From assembly GCA_964483465.1 (NCBI GenBank), contig CAZABG010000069.1, positions 1 to 13,550 on the forward strand: a stretch of 13,550 bases of DNA, read 5' to 3'. Below the pieces are notes generated by a model. That model was not told where the DNA came from. It made no database searches and worked only from the letters and a program-made list of their open reading frames with translations. Below are positions 6,481 to 13,367 of the stretch, piece after piece; the first letter of the stretch is position 1, and every line of letters begins with the position of its first letter. A program made the translations under genes and the position numbers. The DNA is from CAZABG01 sp964483465 (GTDB lineage: Bacteria; Chlamydiota; Chlamydiia; Chlamydiales; Parachlamydiaceae).

Positions 6481-8837
6481 TTGATGCTCCAGGCAAACCG
6501 GGTATATGCCCGACATGGACGACGAGCGCGAAAATCGGAGTGGGTACAGCATGCTCTGCCGATTCCAATACCTGGTTTACTCTTTCACACGGCATCGTTA
6601 ATGAAGTCTACTGGCCTCGAATCGATATCGCGAATTTACGGGACTTCGGTTTTATTGTAACCGATGATTCAGGTTTTTTTTCTGAAGAAAGAAGAAATTG
6701 CGTTCACGATTATGCGACGATAGGGGATGGAATTCCCGCTTATAAACTGACAAATACCTGCATCGAAGGCCGTTATAAAATCGAAAAAACTGTCATTGCC
6801 GATCCTCGAAGAAATGTTCTTTTGCAAGAGGTGGTGTTTACACCGCTTAAAGGAAAGCTATCCGATTATAAATTGTTTGCTCTAGCTTCGCCCCACTTAT
6901 TAAATGCGGGCTTTGGCAATGATGGTTTTGTAGGCGAATATAAGGGAGTTAGCCTTCTCTTTGCCACACGTCAAAATCATACCCTTGCGATTGGTGCATC
7001 GACGCCTTTTTCCAAAATGTCTGTCGGGTATGTCGGCTTTTCAGATGGATGGCAGCAGCTTAAAAAAGATGGTGATTTAAAGGAGCTTTATACAAAAGCA
7101 GAGAACGGAAATATCGCGCTGACGGGTCAAATCGATCTTGAAGCCTGTAAGGGCAAATTTACTATAGCGCTTGCTTTCGGATCGCGTTTAGAAGAAGCGG
7201 CGATACAAGTGCGTACGTCATTAATGCGCGGCTTTGAGGCGGCGCTAGATGAATATGTGGCCGGTTGGCGGGAAGCGCAAAGCCACACAACCGTTTTAAA
7301 AGAGGTAGATACTGTAGGCGGAGCCTTAGCCAAAATTTCATATGCTGTTTTAAAAACTCATCAGGGAAAGCATTTTACGGGATCGGTTATTGCCTCTTTA
7401 TCTATCCCTTGGGGAACTCACAAAGGCGATCATGATTTGGGCGGCTATCATCTTATCTGGCCTCGCGACCAAGTCCAGACGGCAGATGCGTTTCTTGCGG
7501 TAAACGACTTAGATTCGGCAAGGCAAATCCTTATCTTTTTAATGGCGACGCAGGAAGGGGATGGTCATTTCCCTCAAAACATGTGGGATGACGGCAAATC
7601 GTATTGGTCGAAAGTTCAGCTGGATGAAACAGCGTTGCCCATTTTGCTTGCAGGTGAGCTCCATAAAGCGAATTATTTAAAAAAGATATTCCCTTTTGAT
7701 TTTGTTAGGAGGGGAGCAGGCTATATCCTAAAAAATGGTCCTATAACCGAGCAAGATCGTTGGGAAGAAGCGCATGGCCTATCTTGTTATACGCTTGCGG
7801 TAATTATATCTTCCTTTTTGGTAGCGGCCGATTTTCTCGACGAAATTAAAATGGAAAAAGAGGCCGAATATTTGCGGGAGGCTGCCGATTGGTGGAATTA
7901 TTCGATTGAAAAATGGCTCTATGTAAAAAATACGCCGCTTGCGAAGCAAATAGGTGTGGAAGGATATTACATACGTATCAATCCAAGCTTCGGCGCTATT
8001 GAAGATCCGGTAAATCTTAATTTAACGATCGCGAATCGCCCTTCAGGAGAAAATGTATATCCTGCTTCTAGTATTATCTCAGTTGATGCATTAACATTGG
8101 TAAGATTTGGATTAAGAAAAGCAGATGATCCCCGTATTGTAAACACCGTAAAGGTGATCGATGCGGTTTTGAAGACTGAAACGCCGCGGGGTCCCGTTTG
8201 GCATCGCTATAATGAAGATGGATATGGAGAGAAGAAAGACGGCAGCGCGTTTGACGGTACCGGCATCGGAAGAGGATGGCCGCTACTAACCGGCGAAAGG
8301 GCCCATTATGAACTTCAATTAGGAAATGTCGAAGAAGCTTTGCGCCTTTTAAGGGTCATGGCATCTATGGCAGGCACTGGAGGGCTTTTCCCTGAACAAG
8401 TATGGGATCAAGCGGATGTGCCTGAACATGTCCTTTATAAAGGACATTCTACAGGAGCCGCAAAGCCATTAGTGTGGGCTCATGCTGAATATTTAAGTTT
8501 GTTAAGGTCGATAAATGATGGAAAGTGCTTCGCGATGCCTGAACAAACCGTCGAAAGGTATCTTAAAAAGAAAAACAAACCCAAAGTTGCCCTATGGCAG
8601 ATGAAAGCACAGTTTTCCGAGATGCCTAAAGGGTTAAAATTACGTATTCAGCTTCCTGAGAAAGCGATTATACGCTACAGCCAAGATGGATGGAAAAGCC
8701 AAAGGGAAGTGGAAACGGTTCCTAATGGATTTGAAGAATGGTATTGCGATATAGATGGCGGCGTTCATTTTACTATCTATTGGGTAGAGCGTCAGGAGTG
8801 GCAGGGTCAGGATTACTCAGTTCAATTTTATAGTTAA
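6477..8837 (+). CDS. GH15 glucoamylase (glucan 1,4-alpha-glucosidase), cytosolic
   Basis: Releases glucose from the non-reducing ends of alpha-glucans such as glycogen or maltodextrins. The 786 residues show the bacterial GH15 layout. A beta-rich N-terminal domain (about 1-270) contains GIVNEVYWPRID. The catalytic (alpha/alpha)6 barrel (about 280-690) contains GGYHLIWPRD (322-331), QDRWEEAHG with the presumed acid Glu430/431, and GIGRGWPLLTGERAHYEL with the presumed base Glu607. A further beta-like C-terminal segment of about 90 residues ends with DGGVHFTIYWVE. No signal peptide is present, so it probably acts on internal glycogen. The ATG overlaps the LRR stop (ATGA), and GAAGGA lies about 11 nt upstream. 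The last 65 bp are antisense to the 3' end of the next gene. No terminator follows directly. Confidence 0.95.
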   Translation: MIDAPGKPGICPTWTTSAKIGVGTACSADSNTWFTLSHGIVNEVYWPRIDIANLRDFGFIVTDDSGFFSEERRNCVHDYATIGDGIPAYKLTNTCIEGRYKIEKTVIADPRRNVLLQEVVFTPLKGKLSDYKLFALASPHLLNAGFGNDGFVGEYKGVSLLFATRQNHTLAIGASTPFSKMSVGYVGFSDGWQQLKKDGDLKELYTKAENGNIALTGQIDLEACKGKFTIALAFGSRLEEAAIQVRTSLMRGFEAALDEYVAGWREAQSHTTVLKEVDTVGGALAKISYAVLKTHQGKHFTGSVIASLSIPWGTHKGDHDLGGYHLIWPRDQVQTADAFLAVNDLDSARQILIFLMATQEGDGHFPQNMWDDGKSYWSKVQLDETALPILLAGELHKANYLKKIFPFDFVRRGAGYILKNGPITEQDRWEEAHGLSCYTLAVIISSFLVAADFLDEIKMEKEAEYLREAADWWNYSIEKWLYVKNTPLAKQIGVEGYYIRINPSFGAIEDPVNLNLTIANRPSGENVYPASSIISVDALTLVRFGLRKADDPRIVNTVKVIDAVLKTETPRGPVWHRYNEDGYGEKKDGSAFDGTGIGRGWPLLTGERAHYELQLGNVEEALRLLRVMASMAGTGGLFPEQVWDQADVPEHVLYKGHSTGAAKPLVWAHAEYLSLLRSINDGKCFAMPEQTVERYLKKKNKPKVALWQMKAQFSEMPKGLKLRIQLPEKAIIRYSQDGWKSQREVETVPNGFEEWYCDIDGGVHFTIYWVERQEWQGQDYSVQFYS

Positions 8838-9477
8838 AATTATTGCTGCCGTAAAAAAGCGGGGTAAAGGGCTCTTTTCCTATCAAGGTTAAGCTGTTAA
8901 TTTTAGTATTATAAAGCTCTATCAAAGGCTTTTCTTCTGAAACATAAACGGTTGCTTCTTCAATATGCGAATCAATTCCGCATAATGTGTTGTAAGCAAT
9001 AACGGTCGTTGCAACGCAATTGACCATTTGAATATTTTTTTCTGATTCAACTCGATCGATTTCAATATTTGTAATGGTAATTCTATCTTTAGCTTTAATT
9101 TCGTATGCATGGACTCTCTCGACAGATGAAAAATAGAAGGTTCCTTCCGTTACTAAAGCCGTCTTAAAGGTTGTATTCGTGATTGATGCTCCAAAATGAG
9201 CTTCTATTGCGTTTAAAGAGGATTTATCTGCCTGCACAAAATTGCCCTTAAGGGTATCGGTAATATGTGCTTGATCGCAGCTTGCATGATCATCGGCAAT
9301 TACGCGTGCATATTTTCCTTTAAATACTTCTATAGAGCGAGCGTGAGCGCATCTTGCTGTAGATTCTTCGAGATGGGCCGATTTTGCTGAATGAAAGTCT
9401 TTGAAATGGCATTGGCGAGCGACAAGGGTGTCTTCAGAGGCATGATAATCGTTTTCGAAAAACCTACCGACTAACAT
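8773..9477 (-). CDS. Hypothetical protein, possible beta-helix fold
   Basis: I do not recognise this 234-residue protein. It has no signal peptide or membrane segment. From about residue 15 to 200 it is made of short strands of small, beta-prone residues alternating with turns, for example RVIADDHASCDQAHITDT, SSLNAIEAHFGASITNT and NCVATTVIAYNTLC. Loosely, these suggest 20-25 residue coils like those of right-handed beta-helix or bactofilin-like proteins. The ATG at 9477 is the first start after an in-frame TAG three codons upstream; only a weak AGG precedes it. The last 21 codons and the stop overlap the glucoamylase coding end on the other strand. A TATGAT near 9527 on the minus strand is a possible -10. 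Coding status rests on length and composition, so the confidence is moderate. Confidence 0.7.
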   Translation of the reverse strand: MLVGRFFENDYHASEDTLVARQCHFKDFHSAKSAHLEESTARCAHARSIEVFKGKYARVIADDHASCDQAHITDTLKGNFVQADKSSLNAIEAHFGASITNTTFKTALVTEGTFYFSSVERVHAYEIKAKDRITITNIEIDRVESEKNIQMVNCVATTVIAYNTLCGIDSHIEEATVYVSEEKPLIELYNTKINSLTLIGKEPFTPLFYGSNNFNYKIELSNPDPATPDALPNR

Positions 9478-9540
9478 AACCTGAAACTAGAAGATTCGCC
9501 CATTTTTGAATAGGCAATCTCTAAACATCATAGGATGAAT
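9478..9540. other. Short non-coding leader region, no gene
   Basis: This is the upstream region of the 234-residue gene on the minus strand. Together with the repeat to its right it makes a 340-bp stretch without a gene. Apart from a possible minus-strand -10 (TATGAT, near 9527) with no clear -35, I see nothing in it. Confidence 0.4.
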
Positions 9541-9652
9541 AACGAAGGCAGAAGTAGGAAGGCGGAATGGAAGGCAGAAGGAGGAAGGCAGAATAGCGAC
9601 AGAATGGAAGGCAGAAGGCAGAAGGAGGAAGGCAGAATAGCAACAAAATGCG

Positions 9653-9736
9653 CCGCTTTTAGCGGATAAATAGGCTGCCTACGGCAGGTGGGGCGCCGAT
9701 GGCGCTTTTGATTTTTTTAAGCGCGCTATAGCGCGC
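9653..9736. repeat. Array of four hairpins inside the composite repeat
   Basis: The hairpins are CCGCTTTTAGCGG (9653-9665), CTGCCTACGGCAG (9675-9687), GCGCCGATGGCGC (9693-9705) and the perfect 16-bp palindrome GCGCGCTATAGCGCGC (9721-9736). The first hairpin plus its right flank GATAAATAGGC matches the array at 1109 (GATAGATAGGC). The following hairpins sit at similar spacings but have different stems. Confidence 0.8.
9693..9718 (+). terminator. Candidate intrinsic terminator, plus-strand direction
   Basis: The hairpin GCGCC-GAT-GGCGC is followed at once by TTTTGATTTTTTT. This is the only hairpin in the window with a good T-run. It points rightward, although both flanking genes run leftward. 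The nearest plus-strand gene upstream is the glucoamylase, ending at 8837. Confidence 0.5.
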
Positions 9737-9817
9737 CCAATCTGTCGCTATTCTGCCTTCTGCCTTCCTCCTTCTGCCTTCAATTCTGCCTTCTGCCTTC
9801 CTCCTTCCGCCTTCGTT

Positions 9818-10939
9818 CTAGCTTGTCAGGTCATCTATTAGGTCTTGAGGGTCTTCGATGCCGACCGAAAAACGGATTAAACCATCGCTAAGGCCGATTT
9901 CCTTTCGCACATTCGGAGGTATGGAAGCGTGGGTCATGGTTGCGGGGTGGCATACAAGCGATTCAACGCCGCCAAGCGACTCGGCAAGTTGGAATAGCTT
10001 GAAAGAGGAAATAAGCTTTTTCGCCTCTTCTATCGATAACTTAAATTCAGCTGATACGATACCTGAAAATCCTTTCATCTGTTTTTTGGCTAAAGCGTGA
10101 TGAGGGTGGGATTTCAGTCCCGGATAGTAAACTTTTGCAACTTTAGGATGCTTTTCAAGCGCTTCTGCTACTTTTAATGCGTTTTCGTTGTGCACACGCA
10201 TACGAGCGCCAAGCGTCTTTATGCCACGTGTAACAAGCCACGCATCGAAAGGGGAGGGATTTAATCCTAGCGCCTTACGGTTAAAGTCGAGCTTCTGTTT
10301 CGTTTCTAGATTATTTGTGATCATGACGCCGCCGACTACATCCGAGTGGCCGCCCATATATTTTGTTGTGGAATGCCATACATGATCGGCTCCAAAATCC
10401 ATCGGAATTTGATTGAAGGGAGTTGCGAATGTATTATCTACAATCACCTCTACTCCATACTTATGAGCCATTTTGGTGAACGCTTCGATATCATAGACAT
10501 CAAGAAGGGGATTTGTAGGCGTTTCAAATAGGAGATATTTGGGTTTTTCTTTTAAAGCCTCTTCAAGCTTTTCAGGCGTGACTTGTTTAAAACCTATGCC
10601 ATAGCGGCTAAAAACTTGATTAAATAGCCTGAAAGTGCCTCCATATACCCCTTGCAAAGCGACAACGCTTTCGTTTGGATTAAGCGAGGCTGTAATGCCG
10701 GTTAATGCTCCGAGGCCGGATGAAAATACGGTTGCGTATTTACCGTTTTCAAGCGAGGCGAGTAGGTTTTCCAAAATGGTGAAATTTGGATTGCCGGCGC
10801 GGGTGTATTCATAGCCTGAAGCGGAGACGCCAGGTGATTCCTGAATATAAGTCGATGTCATATAGATAGGAGGCATAATAGCCCCTGTCACCGGATCAGG
10901 TTCCTGTCCGGCGTGGACAAACTTCGTTGCGAGTTTCAT
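9818..10939 (-). CDS. Cystathionine gamma-lyase / gamma-synthase family PLP enzyme
   Basis: Cytosolic Cys/Met-metabolism PLP enzyme. At 373 residues it is the usual length. Visible are YEYTRAGNPN (43-52, phosphate-binding Tyr and Arg of the partner subunit), SSGLGA (73-78), Tyr99 in QGVYGGT, ETPTNPLLDV (139-148), VDNTFATP (167-174), the Schiff-base Lys193 in HSTTKYMGGHSD, and LGGVESLVCHPATMTHA near the C-terminus. The GGVES glutamate fits gamma-lyase or gamma-synthase rather than beta-lyase. Next to a cystathionine beta-synthase-like gene only 6 bp upstream, the best reading is gamma-lyase: cystathionine to cysteine, 2-oxobutyrate and ammonia. No clear ribosome binding site precedes the ATG, so coupling to the upstream gene is likely. 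Lyase and synthase cannot be separated by eye. Confidence 0.93.
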   Translation of the reverse strand: MKLATKFVHAGQEPDPVTGAIMPPIYMTSTYIQESPGVSASGYEYTRAGNPNFTILENLLASLENGKYATVFSSGLGALTGITASLNPNESVVALQGVYGGTFRLFNQVFSRYGIGFKQVTPEKLEEALKEKPKYLLFETPTNPLLDVYDIEAFTKMAHKYGVEVIVDNTFATPFNQIPMDFGADHVWHSTTKYMGGHSDVVGGVMITNNLETKQKLDFNRKALGLNPSPFDAWLVTRGIKTLGARMRVHNENALKVAEALEKHPKVAKVYYPGLKSHPHHALAKKQMKGFSGIVSAEFKLSIEEAKKLISSFKLFQLAESLGGVESLVCHPATMTHASIPPNVRKEIGLSDGLIRFSVGIEDPQDLIDDLTS

Positions 10940-10945
10940 AATTTT

Positions 10946-11932
10946 TTAGAGTAGGTGGTTTTGTTTCATCCATTCATCATCAAACATCTTCGAAAGATAC
11001 TTGATGCCTCCATCTGGAATGATGGTAACGATAGTAGCAGGCTTTTTAAGCCTTTTTGCGATTTCAAGAGCGCCCCAAACGTTGGCTCCTGCAGAGCCTC
11101 CTCCAAAAATGCCCTCACGTCTTGCCATATCGCGTGCTGTAGCGAAGGCGTCCTTGTCGGTAAATTGCATCATTTCATCAACGACCGAAAAGTCCATCGC
11201 ATGTGCAATATGATCTTCTCCGATGCCTTCAACAAAATAATTGCAATTTCCCCCTTGAGGAATTTTGCCTGTTTTGAAGTAGTGGTAATAAATTGAGCCG
11301 ATAGGGTCCGGCATGACTACGCGGATATTTGAATTCTGCTCTTTTAGATAGCGTCCAACGCCCGTAACCGTTCCTCCGGTAGATCCCGATGCGACGAAAT
11401 AATCGATTTCGCCTCCGGTTTGCTGCCAGATTTCGGGTCCTGTTGTAAGGTAATGAGCTTCGGGATTTTTCTGGTTATCGTATTGATTGATTCTAAAGCT
11501 GCCGGGAATTTTAGAGGCGATCTCTTTGGCTTTATTAACATAGTGATCAGGAGAATCGGGCGGTGCCTCTGTCGGGCATACAACTACTTCTGCTCCAAAT
11601 GCTTTTAGCGCATTCTGTTTTTCTTTAGATACTTTAGCAGGCATAGTCAAAATGACTTTATACCCTTTCATAGCGCCAATCATGGCGGCCGCGGCTCCGG
11701 TATTGCCCGATGTATTTTCAACGATAGTGCCTCCTTTTTTGAGGAGGCCTTTTTCTACCGCGTCTTTGACGATATGCCAAACAATCCGGTCCTTGATCGA
11801 ACCGGTCGGATTTAAAAATTCCAGCTTAACCAGAATGGTAACGAGCGGATTTGGGTTAATCTTTTGGAGTTTGACAAGCGGCGTATTGCCGATTGTATCG
11901 ATAATCGTCTGAAATTCTTGTTCTGTCATCAT
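10946..11932 (-). CDS. Cystathionine beta-synthase-like / cysteine synthase family PLP enzyme
   Basis: Beta-replacing PLP enzyme, 328 residues, containing only the catalytic fold: no heme-binding N-terminus and no C-terminal CBS regulatory domains. Visible are IGNTPLVKL (14-22), the Schiff-base Lys47 in NPTGSIKDR, TSGNTG (74-79) for the substrate carboxylate, the phosphate loop GSTGGTVTG, and a FVEGIGEDHI segment. The EGIG region and the gamma-lyase partner favour homocysteine plus serine to cystathionine over O-acetylserine sulfhydrylase. The start is ATGATG at 11932, and the first ATG overlaps the stop of the VKOR fusion gene as ATGA. It is the middle gene of a three-gene operon. The exact acceptor substrate is not settled by sequence. 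Confidence 0.93.
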   Translation of the reverse strand: MMTEQEFQTIIDTIGNTPLVKLQKINPNPLVTILVKLEFLNPTGSIKDRIVWHIVKDAVEKGLLKKGGTIVENTSGNTGAAAAMIGAMKGYKVILTMPAKVSKEKQNALKAFGAEVVVCPTEAPPDSPDHYVNKAKEIASKIPGSFRINQYDNQKNPEAHYLTTGPEIWQQTGGEIDYFVASGSTGGTVTGVGRYLKEQNSNIRVVMPDPIGSIYYHYFKTGKIPQGGNCNYFVEGIGEDHIAHAMDFSVVDEMMQFTDKDAFATARDMARREGIFGGGSAGANVWGALEIAKRLKKPATIVTIIPDGGIKYLSKMFDDEWMKQNHLL

Positions 11933-12984
11933 TTGAGAGCTTCGATCGCTTTATTTATATTTGTTTCAGTTATTTCTTCGACGCCTGCAAGTTTTTTACC
12001 TTTCTTGGCTTTCATGTTAACCAAAATGAGGGTTGGAGTCGCGTCGACGTTGAATTGCTTTGCAAGTTCTTTCCAGTGCTTTAACGCAAGTGCGACATCT
12101 TGATAATTAAGTTCTTTGAACTCAACGCCCGCTTTTTTTGCGATCGTATGAATGTCTTTATCTGACGGTTCTTTTGTTTTGAGAGAAAGTTCTGTAAGAA
12201 GATCTCTTAACTCAACATATTTATCTTTGTTATTCACCATAAAGCTCAAATTGTATGGGGAGTAATTGAGCGTTTCGGGATGTACGGGTAAATCAACATA
12301 GGAAAACTGCGTCTTCTTTTCGAGCGTAGGCAGCACAAGTCGCAATTTAGCTTCCAGCGCTCTACAGGCAGGACATGCCCAGTCGGTAAAAAGATAGGCT
12401 TGAATAGGGGAGCTTTTATCGCCGAATATGATCTGTTCCTTAATCGTTTGTTCAGCCGCGGCCAAAGGGTTTTCTTTTGAAACGCCAACAAAGGCCACAA
12501 GAAGGCCCGCTAAAAAGACGAGTAGGGTACCGATCCCTTTCCACAGACTATTCATGATATCTCCTTTTTGTCCTCTGGTTAGTGAAAATTGAAGCTCCCG
12601 GAAATACTGATATCCATAGACGATAGCGGCAACTGCGACCGAGGCGGCAATGCCCAAACAAACCGGACACCAATGGCCTATCTTATATTTCTGGATCAAA
12701 ATAAATAAGGTTTCCGCGCCAAGCGCACCGAAAATGGCAAGGCCAACAAGTACTTGTAGTTTATCGCTTTTATAAGAGAAGGCATGTAATGCAATCAGCA
12801 GGATGAAAAAGGCGATGCCGAATGGAGCGAAGGGAAGTCCGAAAAGGCGCCAGTCATGGCTTGCTTTACATTCAGCTGAGCAGAGTTCAAGATATGAAAC
12901 GATGGACAGGATAAGTCCGCTCAAAAGAGCCAAGCCGATCAAATAAAAGGGGCCTTTACTCAATTTGGAAAAAGTTAACTCCAT
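11929..12984 (-). CDS. VKOR-thioredoxin (DsbA-like) fusion protein, disulfide-forming
   Basis: Integral membrane oxidoreductase that would make disulfides in exported proteins and pass electrons to quinone. Residues 1-130 form a vitamin K epoxide reductase domain with four helices, loop cysteines Cys35 and Cys39, and the quinone-site WCPVC (Cys106, Cys109). A fifth helix (about 150-168) leads to an exported thioredoxin-fold domain (about 185-351) with CPAC (204-207) and the cis-proline ATPT (Pro317). All six expected redox cysteines are present. The same domain order is known in cyanobacterial VKOR. The ATG at 12984 has a strong GAGGGAGGG just upstream. The stop overlaps the CBS-like start in ATGA, joining disulfide formation to cysteine synthesis in one operon. 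Confidence 0.94.
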   Translation of the reverse strand: MELTFSKLSKGPFYLIGLALLSGLILSIVSYLELCSAECKASHDWRLFGLPFAPFGIAFFILLIALHAFSYKSDKLQVLVGLAIFGALGAETLFILIQKYKIGHWCPVCLGIAASVAVAAIVYGYQYFRELQFSLTRGQKGDIMNSLWKGIGTLLVFLAGLLVAFVGVSKENPLAAAEQTIKEQIIFGDKSSPIQAYLFTDWACPACRALEAKLRLVLPTLEKKTQFSYVDLPVHPETLNYSPYNLSFMVNNKDKYVELRDLLTELSLKTKEPSDKDIHTIAKKAGVEFKELNYQDVALALKHWKELAKQFNVDATPTLILVNMKAKKGKKLAGVEEITETNINKAIEALK

Positions 12985-13001
12985 ATTCCCTCCCTCGCAC
13001 T

Positions 13002-13030
13002 TTTATCTATAACCCTTTGTTTTTTGTCAA
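13002..13030 (-). promoter_or_regulatory. Promoter of the VKOR-CBS-CGL operon
   Basis: On the minus strand a perfect TTGACA (13030-13025) is followed after 17 bp by GATAAA (13007-13002, 4 of 6 matches to TATAAT). It lies about 17 bp upstream of the start codon, with the GAGGGAGGG ribosome binding site in between. Confidence 0.55.
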
Positions 13031-13367
13031 CTTACGTTTTGAAGGCATTGCCATCATTAGCTTTTTTGCCACTGAGAGTAACTAAAGTATTACAAGACGG
13101 TATCGTTGATTATCGAACCTTAAGCGACTGAAAGGGCGCCTATATATATTTTTGTAAAGATAATGATGTGGGATGGCTGTCGTCATCCTCACGCTCTAAG
13201 TTACAAATCGTAAAAGCTAAGAATTGTTGTAAATTTTTTAAAACGATCTCCTTTAGCTAAGCTTGAGGAGATATAGAATTCGCTCGAGCGGCAGAAAGAA
13301 TTGATTGCTGCGATATTAAAAAAGCTACAGCTGACCATTTTATTTCGACCGTATGGCCGACCCGTTT
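13031..13367. other. Intergenic stretch without a supported gene
   Basis: This stretch of about 340 bp has only short open frames on either strand. A weak imperfect hairpin GTGGGATG...CATCCTCAC lies near 13165-13195. Another, ATCTCC (13246-13251) pairing with GGAGAT (13267-13272), lies near the middle. A 34-codon plus-strand open frame around 13267-13368 has no start codon and resembles nothing I know. The area may hold further decayed coding sequence, but I cannot show it. Confidence 0.4.

Larger units (their letters stand above)
9541..9817. repeat. Composite repeat with long inverted arms and internal hairpins (MITE-like)
   Basis: The left arm (9541-9648) has three tandem blocks of GAAGGCA-type heptamers. 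The second and third end in GAATAGC-GACAGAA and GAATAGC-AACAAAA. The right arm (9741-9817) is the inverse: TCTGTCGCTATTC followed by reverse-complement heptamers, ending 1-3 bp from the stop of the gamma-lyase gene. The outermost 9 bases are exact inverted repeats (AACGAAGGC at 9541-9549, GCCTTCGTT at 9809-9817). The centre (9653-9736) carries four hairpins. No transposase and no clear target-site duplication were seen. Confidence 0.85.

Noticed and set aside
9541..9650. Tandem units resembling a CRISPR array
   Set aside because: The units are 7-bp repeats in blocks without unique spacers, and no cas genes are present.
9721..9736. GCGCGCTATAGCGCGC as a terminator of the gamma-lyase operon
   Set aside because: On the minus strand it is followed by TTAAAAAAATC, not a U-run, so intrinsic termination in that direction is not supported.
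10955..11296. Plus-strand 113-codon open frame opposite the CBS-like gene
   Set aside because: Antisense shadow of a gene with intact PLP motifs.
13108..13122. GGTTCGA on the minus strand, like a tRNA T-loop
   Set aside because: No T-stem, anticodon arm or acceptor stem could be built around it.
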